Positions 30,231-38,659 of a stretch of 64,000 bases of DNA are shown here, piece by piece; the stretch's first letter is position 1, and the number at the start of each line of letters is the position of its first letter. This DNA is from Chloroflexota bacterium (GTDB taxonomy: Bacteria; Chloroflexota; Anaerolineae; Aggregatilineales; Phototrophicaceae), in contig WTGJ01000020.1 in the NCBI GenBank assembly GCA_011523615.1, forward strand, positions 191,511 through 255,510. The letters are read 5' to 3'. The notes under the pieces are model-generated. The model searched no databases, had not been told where the DNA came from, and saw nothing but the letters and a program-made list of their open reading frames with translations. A program made the position numbers and the translations under genes.

Positions 30231-31733
30231 ATGAAAGCCATCATGGTGATGTTCGACTCGCTGAACCGGCACATGTTGCCGCCTTATGGCTGCGACTGGG
30301 TGCACGCGCCCAATTTCCAACGCCTGGCCAAACGCGCCGTCACCTTCGACAATTGTTACATCGCCAGCATGCCCTGCATGCCCGCGCGGCGGGAGCTGCA
30401 CACCGGTCGCTACAACTTCCTGCACCGCAGCTGGGGGCCGCTCGAACCTTTCGACGATTCCATGCCAGAAACCTTGCGTGAAAATGGCGTTCATTCTCAT
30501 CTCATCACCGATCACATGCATTACCTTGAGGATGGTGGTGGCACCTATCACACCCGCTACACCACCTGGGAATGCAACCGCGGCCAGGAAGGCGACCTCT
30601 GGAAAGGGCATGTCGAACCCGATTTTCCCATTCCCGAACGAACCTCCACCATCATCCGCGATCATCACTGGCAAATGTGGCCGCAAGAATTCATCAACCG
30701 CCGCTATATGCCCACCGTCGAGCAACACTATCAGACGCGCACCTTCAACGATGGTCTCCATTTCATCCACACCAACGCAGCCGCCGACAACTGGTACCTG
30801 CAGATCGAAACCTTCGATCCGCACGAACCCTTCTTCAGTCATCCCGAATTCAAAGCGTTGTACCCGCACGAATACGATGGCCCACCATTCGATTGGCCGC
30901 CGTATAATCGCATCACGCAAAGCGACGACATGGTACAACATGCCATTTACGAATACGCCGCCCTGCTCAGCATGTGCGATGCCAGCCTGGGTCGCGTTCT
31001 GGATGCAATGGATGAACTGAACCTCTGGGACGATACGCTGCTCATCGTCAATACCGACCATGGTTATCTGTTGAGCGAGCATGGTTGGTGGGGCAAAGCG
31101 CGCATGCCCTGGTACAACGAAATGGCCCATACCCCGCTCTTCATCTGGGATCCACGCAGCGGCAAACGCGCGGAACGACGACAGAGCCTCGTGCAGATGA
31201 TCGATCTTCCCGCCACCTTGCTGGATTATTTCGGCCTCGAACAGCCGCCGGATATGCTCGGGAAAGCGCTCCAGGCGACAATCGCCGATGACATCCCGGT
31301 GCGAGAATACGCCCTTTTTGGCGCCCATGGCAGTCACGTGAACATCACCGACGGACGCTATATCTATATGCGCGGCGTCGCGGGAGAGCGCAATGCTCCA
31401 TTGTATGAATACACCCTGATGCCGACCCATGTGCGCTCTCGCTTTGCGCCAGAAGAAATGCGCGGGATGACGTTGGCAGCGCCTTTCTCTTTCACCAAGG
31501 GCTGTTCTTTGTTGCAGATCGAAACGCGGCAACCCCATTCACACGTCGTCGACATCGATTTCCTGTTCCAGAATTACCTGTGGGATACAAAGACCGACCC
31601 CGGCCAGCAAAACTCGCTGACAGACCCCGCCCTCGAACGACACCTGAGCGAGCAAATGGTGAAACTGATGCGCGAGCACGATGCGCCCAAAGAGCAGTAT
31701 GAACGGTTGGGGTTGACTGAATTCATGAACTAG
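30231..31733 (+). CDS. Sulfatase, Cys-type
   Basis: A 500-residue type I sulfatase that cleaves sulfate esters. The N-terminal metal-binding segment reads VMFDSLNRHMLPPYG. The nucleophile motif C-M-P-A-R (Cys49) followed by RELHTGR is the formylglycine-modified signature C-x-P-x-R. A second metal site lies in VNTDHGYLLSEHGWWGK. There is no signal peptide, so it would act in the cytosol after import. No formylglycine-generating or anaerobic maturase gene is in the window. It begins 30 bases after the ATPase stop, so it belongs to the sugar operon. Phosphonate or phosphodiesterase activity within the same superfamily is an alternative. Confidence 0.9.
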   Translation: MKAIMVMFDSLNRHMLPPYGCDWVHAPNFQRLAKRAVTFDNCYIASMPCMPARRELHTGRYNFLHRSWGPLEPFDDSMPETLRENGVHSHLITDHMHYLEDGGGTYHTRYTTWECNRGQEGDLWKGHVEPDFPIPERTSTIIRDHHWQMWPQEFINRRYMPTVEQHYQTRTFNDGLHFIHTNAAADNWYLQIETFDPHEPFFSHPEFKALYPHEYDGPPFDWPPYNRITQSDDMVQHAIYEYAALLSMCDASLGRVLDAMDELNLWDDTLLIVNTDHGYLLSEHGWWGKARMPWYNEMAHTPLFIWDPRSGKRAERRQSLVQMIDLPATLLDYFGLEQPPDMLGKALQATIADDIPVREYALFGAHGSHVNITDGRYIYMRGVAGERNAPLYEYTLMPTHVRSRFAPEEMRGMTLAAPFSFTKGCSLLQIETRQPHSHVVDIDFLFQNYLWDTKTDPGQQNSLTDPALERHLSEQMVKLMREHDAPKEQYERLGLTEFMN

Positions 31734-32101
31734 CGCACGTGTTGAGCCAGCGCCTTCTGGACTCCGATGACCACTTTGGTGCCTCGCTTGAATTTTCTCT
31801 CCAACGGTGTACTGCGCCCAGAAAGCCATATCTTCATTTCGGCATCCATATCAAAATTGCCCGCCGTCTCTACGGAGAATGAACTGATGGATTTGTAAGG
31901 GATGGAATGATACTCAACTTTGCGCCCGGTCAACCCTTGCTTATCTACGAGCACGAGGCGGCGGTTGGTGAATACAAAGAAATCACGTACGAGCTTGTAG
32001 GCATGAGTGACCGACTCCCCGTCTGAAAGCACATCTTGCAATTCTTTTTGCAACTTCTGCGCCTCCACCTCACTGGCATTCCCCAAAATTCGGTTGAACA
32101 T
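31730..32101 (-). CDS. Small bacterial PH-domain protein
   Basis: A 123-residue cytosolic protein matching the bPH_1 (PF08000) pattern: GESVTHAYKLVRDFFVFTNRRLVLVDKQG, YHSIPYKSISSFSVETAG, DMDAEMKIWLSG and a final amphipathic helix. Such proteins, including B. subtilis YvbH relatives, bind membranes or partner proteins; their roles are poorly known. The ATG at 32101 follows a strong aggaggg. The stop overlaps the sulfatase stop by four bases in a shared CTAG. It is last in a four-gene reverse run. Confidence 0.88.
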   Translation of the reverse strand: MFNRILGNASEVEAQKLQKELQDVLSDGESVTHAYKLVRDFFVFTNRRLVLVDKQGLTGRKVEYHSIPYKSISSFSVETAGNFDMDAEMKIWLSGRSTPLERKFKRGTKVVIGVQKALAQHVR

Positions 32102-32150
32102 ATCACACCCTCCTTTTGCTGATCGATTGAATCCATCGTACATCACCTCG

Positions 32151-33572
32151 TTACGGCAACCAACGCGGATGAAATCCGTTGCGGGCGATCCGCTGCAATG
32201 TTCCGCTTTCCACTTCGTACCACCAGATTTCAGGCAGGCCAGCGCTATTGTATTGCCCGCTTTCATCCAAAATCGGGAAACGATGCATCAAAATCATCGT
32301 GCCCGCTGCATCCCAGGAAAGATCGCTCACGTTATAGTGGCCATCAAATACCAGCACCTGCATCTCGTCAGTCGGTAAATCCAGCAGATACAATTGCGGG
32401 CTGTGCGTCCAGCGCTCGCCATCGTAGCGGCGCAACAGCAACAGCCTGCGCCCGTCCGGATGCCAGACAGCGGCCGTATCATCCACCGCCAGATTCGCCG
32501 GCGTGAAATCCGTGATGACCGCTTCTTCCAGCACCGCCTGACGCAATATCGTCCGCACAGCATCGCCCAAAACCTGGATCTCCGGGTAAAAGATCCGCGA
32601 ACCGTCCGGCGATAAGCCCCCCGCCGAGCCGCTGTTGCTGGGGATGAACTGCGCGTCCTCACCGCGATCCGGCTGCAGCACCACGATCCCGGCTTCCGGG
32701 AAACTGGGATCAAAGATAGCCAGCGTGCTGCCATCCGCCGACCACTGGGGGCTGTGACCCAATTGTTGGTTGTCAGAAAACAGCGGCCGAGTGCGGGGCG
32801 TTCCCGTCAAGTCCATCAACCAGATGCGCGTCGGGCTGGCGCTGACCTCTGCCAATTGCCGGTTCAGCTCCACCCGCTCATACACCAGCTGACGCCGGCC
32901 CGGCCGCCAGACCGGTCGCGTACAATCGGCATCTTCCAAGGCACACTGGCTGAGCTGGTGGTGCGCTGCGCTGGCCAAATCGAGCAAGAACAACTCATGC
33001 GGTTCGCCCGGCGCAGTGGCAGCGCTATACACCAACTGAAGGCCATCCGATGAAACAGTGAAATCATAGACCCCGCCGGGGACATCGGTCAGCGGTCGGG
33101 CGTTTTCTGGCACATCGATTTCTGCGATGTAGATCTGATACGGTGGTTGATCGGCGGGGCCCAACCAGAGGACGCGCGGTTGGCGTATGTGAAATTCCAA
33201 CCTCGCCTCCTGCAGCATCGGCCGCCCCCAGCGGCTGCTCGCCCCTGCCGAGAGGGTTACGGTGTATGATTCCCCCGGTGGCCAGGGCAAGGTGGGCTTG
33301 AAACGGAGCGTCGGGCCGTTCCAGAGCCATTCTCCTGCCACGGCCGGTTCCAGCAGCAGGCGCTCTTCCACACTCGGGCGATCCATCTCCGCGCTGAACT
33401 GGAACAATAGACTGCCGGCGCTGTGGGTTTCCTCCGCCGGCGCTGCCCGCACGAGGCGCACGCCAACGCGATCGCCGCGAGCGATGGTCAAGGCGATGCC
33501 GAGGAGCAGTAACACAGCCACGGTCAGTACGGCGATGCGGAAGGGAGTCAGCGCCGAATTCGTTTGCTTCAC
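32151..33572 (-). CDS. Membrane-anchored Ig-like plus TolB/WD40-like beta-propeller protein
   Basis: A 473-residue protein with one N-terminal TM helix (about residues 12-31). An SbsA Ig-like (Big_5) domain follows to about residue 130: FSAEMDRPSVEERLLLEP, YTVTLSAG. A beta-propeller of PD40/TolB repeats fills the rest, seen as recurring SPDG/S-type turns: SSDGLQLVYSA, SADGSTLAIFD, SPDGSRIFYPE, HPDGRRLLLLRR. It probably faces outward and binds a ligand or partner; no catalytic motif is seen. It is in a reverse run with the YcgQ/YcgR-like genes upstream and the PH-domain gene downstream, with spacing of 22 and 49 bases. Confidence 0.8.
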   Translation of the reverse strand: MKQTNSALTPFRIAVLTVAVLLLLGIALTIARGDRVGVRLVRAAPAEETHSAGSLLFQFSAEMDRPSVEERLLLEPAVAGEWLWNGPTLRFKPTLPWPPGESYTVTLSAGASSRWGRPMLQEARLEFHIRQPRVLWLGPADQPPYQIYIAEIDVPENARPLTDVPGGVYDFTVSSDGLQLVYSAATAPGEPHELFLLDLASAAHHQLSQCALEDADCTRPVWRPGRRQLVYERVELNRQLAEVSASPTRIWLMDLTGTPRTRPLFSDNQQLGHSPQWSADGSTLAIFDPSFPEAGIVVLQPDRGEDAQFIPSNSGSAGGLSPDGSRIFYPEIQVLGDAVRTILRQAVLEEAVITDFTPANLAVDDTAAVWHPDGRRLLLLRRYDGERWTHSPQLYLLDLPTDEMQVLVFDGHYNVSDLSWDAAGTMILMHRFPILDESGQYNSAGLPEIWWYEVESGTLQRIARNGFHPRWLP

Positions 33573-33594
33573 GGTCCTGCGTGGTTTCCGGGCA

Positions 33595-34374
33595 TCAAGG
33601 GTAGAGATAAGGTTGCTCGGGTGGCTCCACCCAGGTCATTTCCTCGACCTGCAAAATCGGCATGCGCTCGTCACCGAATGCGCCCAACTGGAAGCGGCCT
33701 CGCAATTGCAGCCATTGATCGGCGGGCAGCTCGGCTGCCTGTGGATGATGGATGGGCAAACCCACCGCGCTGGCGTCGGCCACACAGCAACTCAACGTGA
33801 TCCGCGCCAGCAGGAAGAGATCATCCGGGTAATCCACTTCGCGGTAGACGAAACCCAGCAGGTTCGCTTCCTGTCCCTCAAACCGCTCCAGGTCGGCTTC
33901 TCGGGCAAAGGCACGCAACCAATCGAGGATGTGGTAATCGCGGGGGTCGCGCTGCAGCGTTGAAAAGCTCCCGGGTTGGACGCTGGTGGAGAGGCGACCG
34001 CGGGCGGCATCCGCACCCAGTGGTACTTCCGGGCTGAGTGCTGCCAACAATAAGGGGAGCGCCAGGATGACCAACGAGACCAGGCTACCATGCGAGTGCC
34101 CACTTTCCTCGCCACGCAACAAGCGGGAGCCTTCCCCAACGGCGACGATGGCCAGCAAAATCAATGACCCCGCTGCCAGCACGATGAGCCATTCCAATTC
34201 GATGTTGATGTACTTGCGAAAACCACCGCCCAACAGCAGATCCAGCGAAAAATAAGCGGCCAAACCGGCGGTTATGCCCGCCTGCAGCCAACGCCGCCAG
34301 AGCGCTGTGCCGTCCAGCTGCGCGTCTGGATGATGCGCATGATGAGGCGGCGTATGTTGCAGCGGAAGTGTCAT
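33595..34374 (-). CDS. TIGR03943 family membrane protein (YcgQ-like)
   Basis: A 259-residue protein. Two TM helices (AGITAGLAAYFSLDLLLGGG, LEWLIVLAAGSLILLAIVAV) are followed by a third (LVSLVILALPLLLAALSPEV). An outward domain then contains LLGFVYREVDYPDDLFLLARITLSCCVADASAVGLP, with the paired cysteines conserved in the family. In Firmicutes the homologue YcgQ is always beside permease YcgR, as here. The chosen ATG at 34374 overlaps the ycgR-like stop (ATGA). The His-rich N-terminus (HTPPHHAHHPDAQ) could bind metal, in line with suggestions that the pair handles a metal. The cargo is not established. Confidence 0.82.
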   Translation of the reverse strand: MTLPLQHTPPHHAHHPDAQLDGTALWRRWLQAGITAGLAAYFSLDLLLGGGFRKYINIELEWLIVLAAGSLILLAIVAVGEGSRLLRGEESGHSHGSLVSLVILALPLLLAALSPEVPLGADAARGRLSTSVQPGSFSTLQRDPRDYHILDWLRAFAREADLERFEGQEANLLGFVYREVDYPDDLFLLARITLSCCVADASAVGLPIHHPQAAELPADQWLQLRGRFQLGAFGDERMPILQVEEMTWVEPPEQPYLYP

Positions 34375-35366
34375 CCGCCGAGTGCCAGATTCAGGTTCAA
34401 CCAGATAGAGATCAGCGCCGTCATCAAGAGCGGCAGGATGATGAGCACGACCAGCACCGGGCGGCGAAACACAGCGCTGAACATCAACGTGCTCTTGATA
34501 TCGATCATCGGGCCATAGGTCAGGAAAGCCAACAACGCGCCGCTGCTGAAACTGCCCGCAAAAGACAGGGCCAGGAAGGCATCCACCGTCGAACAAACAC
34601 TCAGCACATAGCCCAGCAGCTGCATGGCGAAGACCGAGCGAACCGGCGCCTGGCCGATCTCCAGCAACAACCGGGAATCGGCAAAGGTCTGCAACGCAGC
34701 AGCCAGCAGCGCCCCAACCACCAGAAAACGGCCCATGTCAAAAAAATCATCGATCGCCACGCGCGCTGCGGAGGTGAGCCCGCTCCGCCAGGGGGGTCGT
34801 CTCGCCACCAATGACAACTCTTCCCCAACTCCGCCGTGGAGGAGTACTTCAGCGGGTTGTGCCCGGGAGAAGACCAGACCGACCGTCACCGCCACCACAA
34901 AAGTGATGGCAAACCGTCCCCAGAGCAAAGGCCCCCAGCCAAAGGCGATGTACGTGCTGGCGAAAACGACGGGGTTCATCACCGGTGCGGCCAACAACAG
35001 CGCCACCCCAACCGAAAGGGGCATCCCTTTTCGAAACAACCGTCGAACCACCGGCACCACACCGCATTCACATACCGGGAAGATGAAGCCCAGCAATGCG
35101 CCCATTACCGTCGCCGGCAACAACCGTGTTGGGATCAGCCGCGCCAGGTCATCGCGATGCACGAAGGCTTCCAGCAAACCGGAGATGAACGCCCCGAGCA
35201 GCAAGAACGGCGCCGCTTCGATGAAGATGCCCAGGAAATAGGTGCTGAACAAAAGGAAAGAAGAAGCGGCGATGTTTCGGAACAGGGCGATGAGCAGCGC
35301 CAGCAGGATGAGCCAACAAGCCCAGGAAATCAGTTTTCGGTCCAGGAAAGGCAAGACGCGTGCCAT
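34371..35366 (-). CDS. YraQ/YcgR-family permease (PF03773)
   Basis: A 331-residue integral membrane protein with about eight TM helices in two halves. The hallmark FPVCECGVVPVVRRL after TM2 and the LLAAPVMNPVV segment are conserved. In the second half, CSTVDAFLALSF and FLTYGPMIDIKS repeat the layout. It pairs with the YcgQ-like protein. The ATG at 35366 lies only about 7 bases from a TATCAT (35378-35373, minus), which suggests a leaderless message or an undetected promoter further up. It heads the four-gene reverse run. Transport of a metal or an oxyanion is suspected for the family but unproven. Confidence 0.88.
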   Translation of the reverse strand: MARVLPFLDRKLISWACWLILLALLIALFRNIAASSFLLFSTYFLGIFIEAAPFLLLGAFISGLLEAFVHRDDLARLIPTRLLPATVMGALLGFIFPVCECGVVPVVRRLFRKGMPLSVGVALLLAAPVMNPVVFASTYIAFGWGPLLWGRFAITFVVAVTVGLVFSRAQPAEVLLHGGVGEELSLVARRPPWRSGLTSAARVAIDDFFDMGRFLVVGALLAAALQTFADSRLLLEIGQAPVRSVFAMQLLGYVLSVCSTVDAFLALSFAGSFSSGALLAFLTYGPMIDIKSTLMFSAVFRRPVLVVLIILPLLMTALISIWLNLNLALGG

Positions 35367-35399
35367 GCATTCATGATAGCGGATTCCCAGCGGAAGCGC

Positions 35400-35428
35400 A
35401 TGACAAAGACGCGCGGAATCGCTATGAT
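35400..35428 (+). promoter_or_regulatory. Sigma70-type promoter of the repeat-protein gene
   Basis: ATGACA (35400-35405) and TATGAT (35423-35428) are separated by 17 bases, each with five of six consensus matches. Transcription would start near 35435 and reach the GTG at 35465. On the opposite strand a TATCAT at 35378-35373 faces the permease gene. Confidence 0.6.
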
Positions 35429-35464
35429 GTGCGGTGTTATTCTGGGCAATATGAGCGCATCGTC

Positions 35465-36670
35465 GTGAACGATAAACGATCTACCTGGTCGCAAATCCTG
35501 GCTGCGGTGGGTACTTTGCTCATCCTCATTGCGCTGGTGCTGCCAGTTCTGCCCTGGTTGCAGTACACGGACCCGGCCATCGGCAGGGAAAGAGCGCCAC
35601 TCGACGATCGGGCACTGGCGGAAGCGCTCATCACGGTACCGGTGAGTCGTGGCGCGAATGGTACCCAGCCCGATGATCGCTTGATTCTGGGTGATGCTGA
35701 TTACCGAATGGGAGACATCGCCCAATTATTTGACCTTGAGCTGCCCTTTCCTGCCGTGTACACCCGCCGTGAATTCCAGGTGACGGCGGCGCAACTGGCC
35801 GAAATCCATCCCGAGGGCCGGCAACCCAGTTTGCCCGCCCTCGCCGCTCATGGAGAAGATGTCGTCGTTCCTTTGCGAGCGATTCTCGGCCACTCGGAAT
35901 TGGCATTGCCCCGACCGTCCTTGCATGAAACCGCCGCCGCCTGGGTGGATTTGGCCGACTTACTGGACTTGCTCAGCATCGCGATTCCCTTGCAGGCACT
36001 GCTAGATGCCCTTGAACTCAGCCTCCCCTTGAGTGAAGAAATGACGGCGGAAAGCGAAATTTCACTCGCACAATTGGCGGAGCTCGCCGGCATCCAATGG
36101 CCGGAATCCACGGGTGATATTGCCATCAGCCTGGCGCAATTGTTCACCCTCGCGTCGGTGCCACTGCCCCTTGAAGAAAGCAGCAGGATCGCACTCTACT
36201 TGAATCTGCGAGAGTTGAACCGCCTCGCTGGTCTGGGCTGGGATGCAGCAACCTGGGCTGGCGTGGAAGGCGCGGATGTATGGATCGCGGCGGTCCTGGA
36301 AGAAGCGCGGCTGGCCATACCGCAGGAAACCACCCGCATTGAGCGCAGCGCCCTCGAATTGCTGGATGACTACCTGCTGCGCGAACCGGGCTGGTTTTCG
36401 CTCAGCCTGGTCCTGGCCCTACTCGCTTGCACCTTCACGTTGTTCCTGCCTGCTTTGGGGCGCGGCTGGTTTCTTTGGCTGGCGGCGTTATGTACAGCGC
36501 CGGCGTTGATCTGGTTGCCGGCCCACATCCACGCCCAGAATCCCCTCGCCTGGAATACCAACCGCCTGATCAGCAGCCTGGCAGCCGGTTATTGGTTGGC
36601 CTGGCTGGGCGTCATCCTGGTTGCCATCGATACCATCGGTCGGCGAATGCGGTTTCGGCCCGCCGAGTGA
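35465..36670 (+). CDS. Membrane protein of unknown function with internal Leu-rich repeats
   Basis: A 401-residue protein I do not recognise. An N-terminal TM (VGTLLILIALVLPVLPW) precedes about 270 extracytoplasmic residues, then three or four C-terminal TM helices (LVLALLACTFTLFLPAL onward). The soluble part is made of eight to ten degenerate repeats of about 25 residues with the pattern L-x-x-L-L-x-L-x-x-I-x-x-P, for example MGDIAQLFDLELPFP, WVDLADLLDLLSIAIP, ISLAQLAELAGIQWP and ISLAQLFTLASVPLP. It resembles no common repeat family I know. The GTG at 35465 is chosen because it places the TM at the N-terminus and follows a good promoter. The stop is 14 bases from the convergent nuclease stop. 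Confidence 0.7.
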   Translation: MNDKRSTWSQILAAVGTLLILIALVLPVLPWLQYTDPAIGRERAPLDDRALAEALITVPVSRGANGTQPDDRLILGDADYRMGDIAQLFDLELPFPAVYTRREFQVTAAQLAEIHPEGRQPSLPALAAHGEDVVVPLRAILGHSELALPRPSLHETAAAWVDLADLLDLLSIAIPLQALLDALELSLPLSEEMTAESEISLAQLAELAGIQWPESTGDIAISLAQLFTLASVPLPLEESSRIALYLNLRELNRLAGLGWDAATWAGVEGADVWIAAVLEEARLAIPQETTRIERSALELLDDYLLREPGWFSLSLVLALLACTFTLFLPALGRGWFLWLAALCTAPALIWLPAHIHAQNPLAWNTNRLISSLAAGYWLAWLGVILVAIDTIGRRMRFRPAE

Positions 36671-36684
36671 TTCTGGGCCGGGCA

Positions 36685-38514
36685 TCATCCTTCGCCCAGG
36701 CGCAGATAGATCACCATCCCGTCGTGATCGGAAGCGGCCAACGCAGCACCGTGGTCTTCGGTCAACCAGACTCGGGGCACATCGGCATTGCCCCGCCCTA
36801 AGGCGCGATCGGTGACGAGAGCGCTGAGTTGGCTGGATGTCAAAATGTGATCCAACAACTGCCGGTTGCCATTCCAGACGTAGGAATAACGCTCTGCCGG
36901 ATCCAGCAACCCGGCCTGATTCAGCAAGTCTGGCTCGACGAGATCACGCACGGGCGCCATTTGCGCTTCCTTCGCATCCTGCGTTCCGGCGATGATCCCC
37001 ACCACGTCGACCAGGCCATCACTGAACTGAAAGGCGTTAAAATCGCCCAACACCGCCAGCAAGACCTCCGGTTGGGTGGTCTGCCGTTCCTGAACGTATT
37101 CCGCAATCATGATGGCCTGTTCCAGCCGTTTGGTCATCACCCGTTGTGCATCGGCATCGCTGAGTGAGCGAAGGTGGACATTGATCAGCGTGATTGGCTG
37201 GCCGCGCTGCCCATCCCATAGCTCCGCCTCCAAAACCAGCGGTGGGCGCGTGAACAAATCCCGCGGGCCCAGGTAAGTCGCCTCATAAGAACCGGGCAAA
37301 CGGAAACACTCCGGGTTTTTGACGCGATCCACCCGCAGCAGGAAGGCGTTGTCGATCCCCCGTCTCTCCAGGCCTTCCAACAAGCAGGGGTAATACTTCA
37401 AGTTGGGGTTGGATTCTTGGAGCAGCAAGACCAGGTCGAACAAGACGGCAGCATTCTCCACTTCTTGCAGAGCGACGATGTCTGGCGCGCCCAGGATCTC
37501 ATGGACTTGATGCACCGTCTTTTGCAACCGCAGTCGATACGCCGCTTCGTCATCGGGAACATAATCCTCTTCCCGTCCGTCTTCGCGGTCAGCGTCATCG
37601 ACGGTATCGAAAAGGTTGTTGACGTTTTGCGTGGCGATCGTGAATTCGCCCGCCTCCCGCGGCCGCACGGGCCGGCCGTGATAAGCAGAAATCGCGCTCC
37701 CATCGAATTCCACCACATCCGGCCAGATCTGATAATCCAGGTAGCTGTAGGCAATGGCCCCGGTTACGTTTACCGGGACGCCGACGGGCAACTGCAACAC
37801 CGGTCGACCCAACTCCGGTGGATCCACTTCCAACAACTCGGCATTCAGATCCCATTGGGGCCAGCCCTGGCCCGCCAGATCCGGTCGATCATCCACTTCG
37901 ATGCCCATTTCACGATAGGCCGGGCTGCCGGTGATGGAGACGCCAAACTCATCGAAGTAATTCGTCGGCGCCACAACCCGGCGGTCACGCAGATGCACCC
38001 GCATGCCTTCGTAGCGTTCTAAAGGGTGGTTGGCGCCCGCGGGCCATTCGAGCGAGACTTGTGCCAGGTCAATGGCTGCGGGCAGTTCACGCCGGCGATC
38101 GAGCGTCTCGATGCTGTTGCTGCCGGCGATCTCCAACTGCGTGAGGCCGTAAAACTCATTCACGCGCCCGCGCACCTCCACCAAATCACCCACCGCCAAT
38201 TCAGCCAACGGGCGAATCGGTGTGGTCTGCACCAGGATGCCATCCGAAGTTTCCGACAGACCATCACTCTCTGCGGTCGGCGACTGCAGGAAGAAGCGAC
38301 TCTTGTTCGCGGCGATGATCGTCACCACCCCGCGGATCGTAACCCGTTTCCGGTAGCACTGTGCCCGTTCGCCCGCGCCCTGTACCTGCCAGACCGCCAG
38401 GGTTGCCTCACAATCCGGTGCGTCTTGCGCCCACAACGGGCTGCCGATACACGCAATCCACAAGACCATCCACAAGCCAGAAAAGCGCATCAACTTCCCC
38501 AAATCCAGTCCCAT
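36685..38514 (-). CDS. Secreted endonuclease/exonuclease/phosphatase-family nuclease (ExeM/NucH-like)
   Basis: A 609-residue exported protein. A signal peptide (SGLWMVLWIACIGSPLWA, then QDAPD) is followed by an OB-fold nucleic-acid-binding domain (about residues 45-130: KRVTIRGVVTI, VGDLVEVRGRVNE). The EEP nuclease domain starts near residue 285: TQNVNNLFDTVDD, ALQEVEN (metal-binding Glu), LINVHLRS, GDFNAF and the catalytic SDHDGM at the end. The arrangement matches extracellular DNases that scavenge phosphate or remodel biofilm DNA. The ATG at 38514 is chosen as the signal-peptide start. Its divergent neighbour is another exported hydrolase. Confidence 0.92.
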   Translation of the reverse strand: MGLDLGKLMRFSGLWMVLWIACIGSPLWAQDAPDCEATLAVWQVQGAGERAQCYRKRVTIRGVVTIIAANKSRFFLQSPTAESDGLSETSDGILVQTTPIRPLAELAVGDLVEVRGRVNEFYGLTQLEIAGSNSIETLDRRRELPAAIDLAQVSLEWPAGANHPLERYEGMRVHLRDRRVVAPTNYFDEFGVSITGSPAYREMGIEVDDRPDLAGQGWPQWDLNAELLEVDPPELGRPVLQLPVGVPVNVTGAIAYSYLDYQIWPDVVEFDGSAISAYHGRPVRPREAGEFTIATQNVNNLFDTVDDADREDGREEDYVPDDEAAYRLRLQKTVHQVHEILGAPDIVALQEVENAAVLFDLVLLLQESNPNLKYYPCLLEGLERRGIDNAFLLRVDRVKNPECFRLPGSYEATYLGPRDLFTRPPLVLEAELWDGQRGQPITLINVHLRSLSDADAQRVMTKRLEQAIMIAEYVQERQTTQPEVLLAVLGDFNAFQFSDGLVDVVGIIAGTQDAKEAQMAPVRDLVEPDLLNQAGLLDPAERYSYVWNGNRQLLDHILTSSQLSALVTDRALGRGNADVPRVWLTEDHGAALAASDHDGMVIYLRLGEG

Positions 38515-38561
38515 GCTCCCTCCTCTGTGGGCCCCCGCCTGCAAGCACTTGCCTGAGGTTC

Positions 38562-38629
38562 ATTATAACGACATGGCACGGCGGCTCTCGCCCGTATATT
38601 TTGGCGATGCCAGCAGAATGAATTATCCT
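38562..38629. promoter_or_regulatory. Divergent promoter region of nuclease and hydrolase genes
   Basis: On the plus strand TTGGCG (38601-38606) and TATCCT (38624-38629) with a 17-base spacer would serve the gene at 38660. On the minus strand a perfect TATAAT (38567-38562) about 50 bases before the nuclease ATG lacks a good -35. Confidence 0.45.
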
Positions 38630-38659
38630 CTCGTTGGAAGCGGTTCAGGAGAAATCACG

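Noticed and set aside
29667-31538. A 623-codon reverse frame opposite the ABC ATPase and sulfatase genes
   Set aside because: Runs across two real genes and the gap between them; no family motif.
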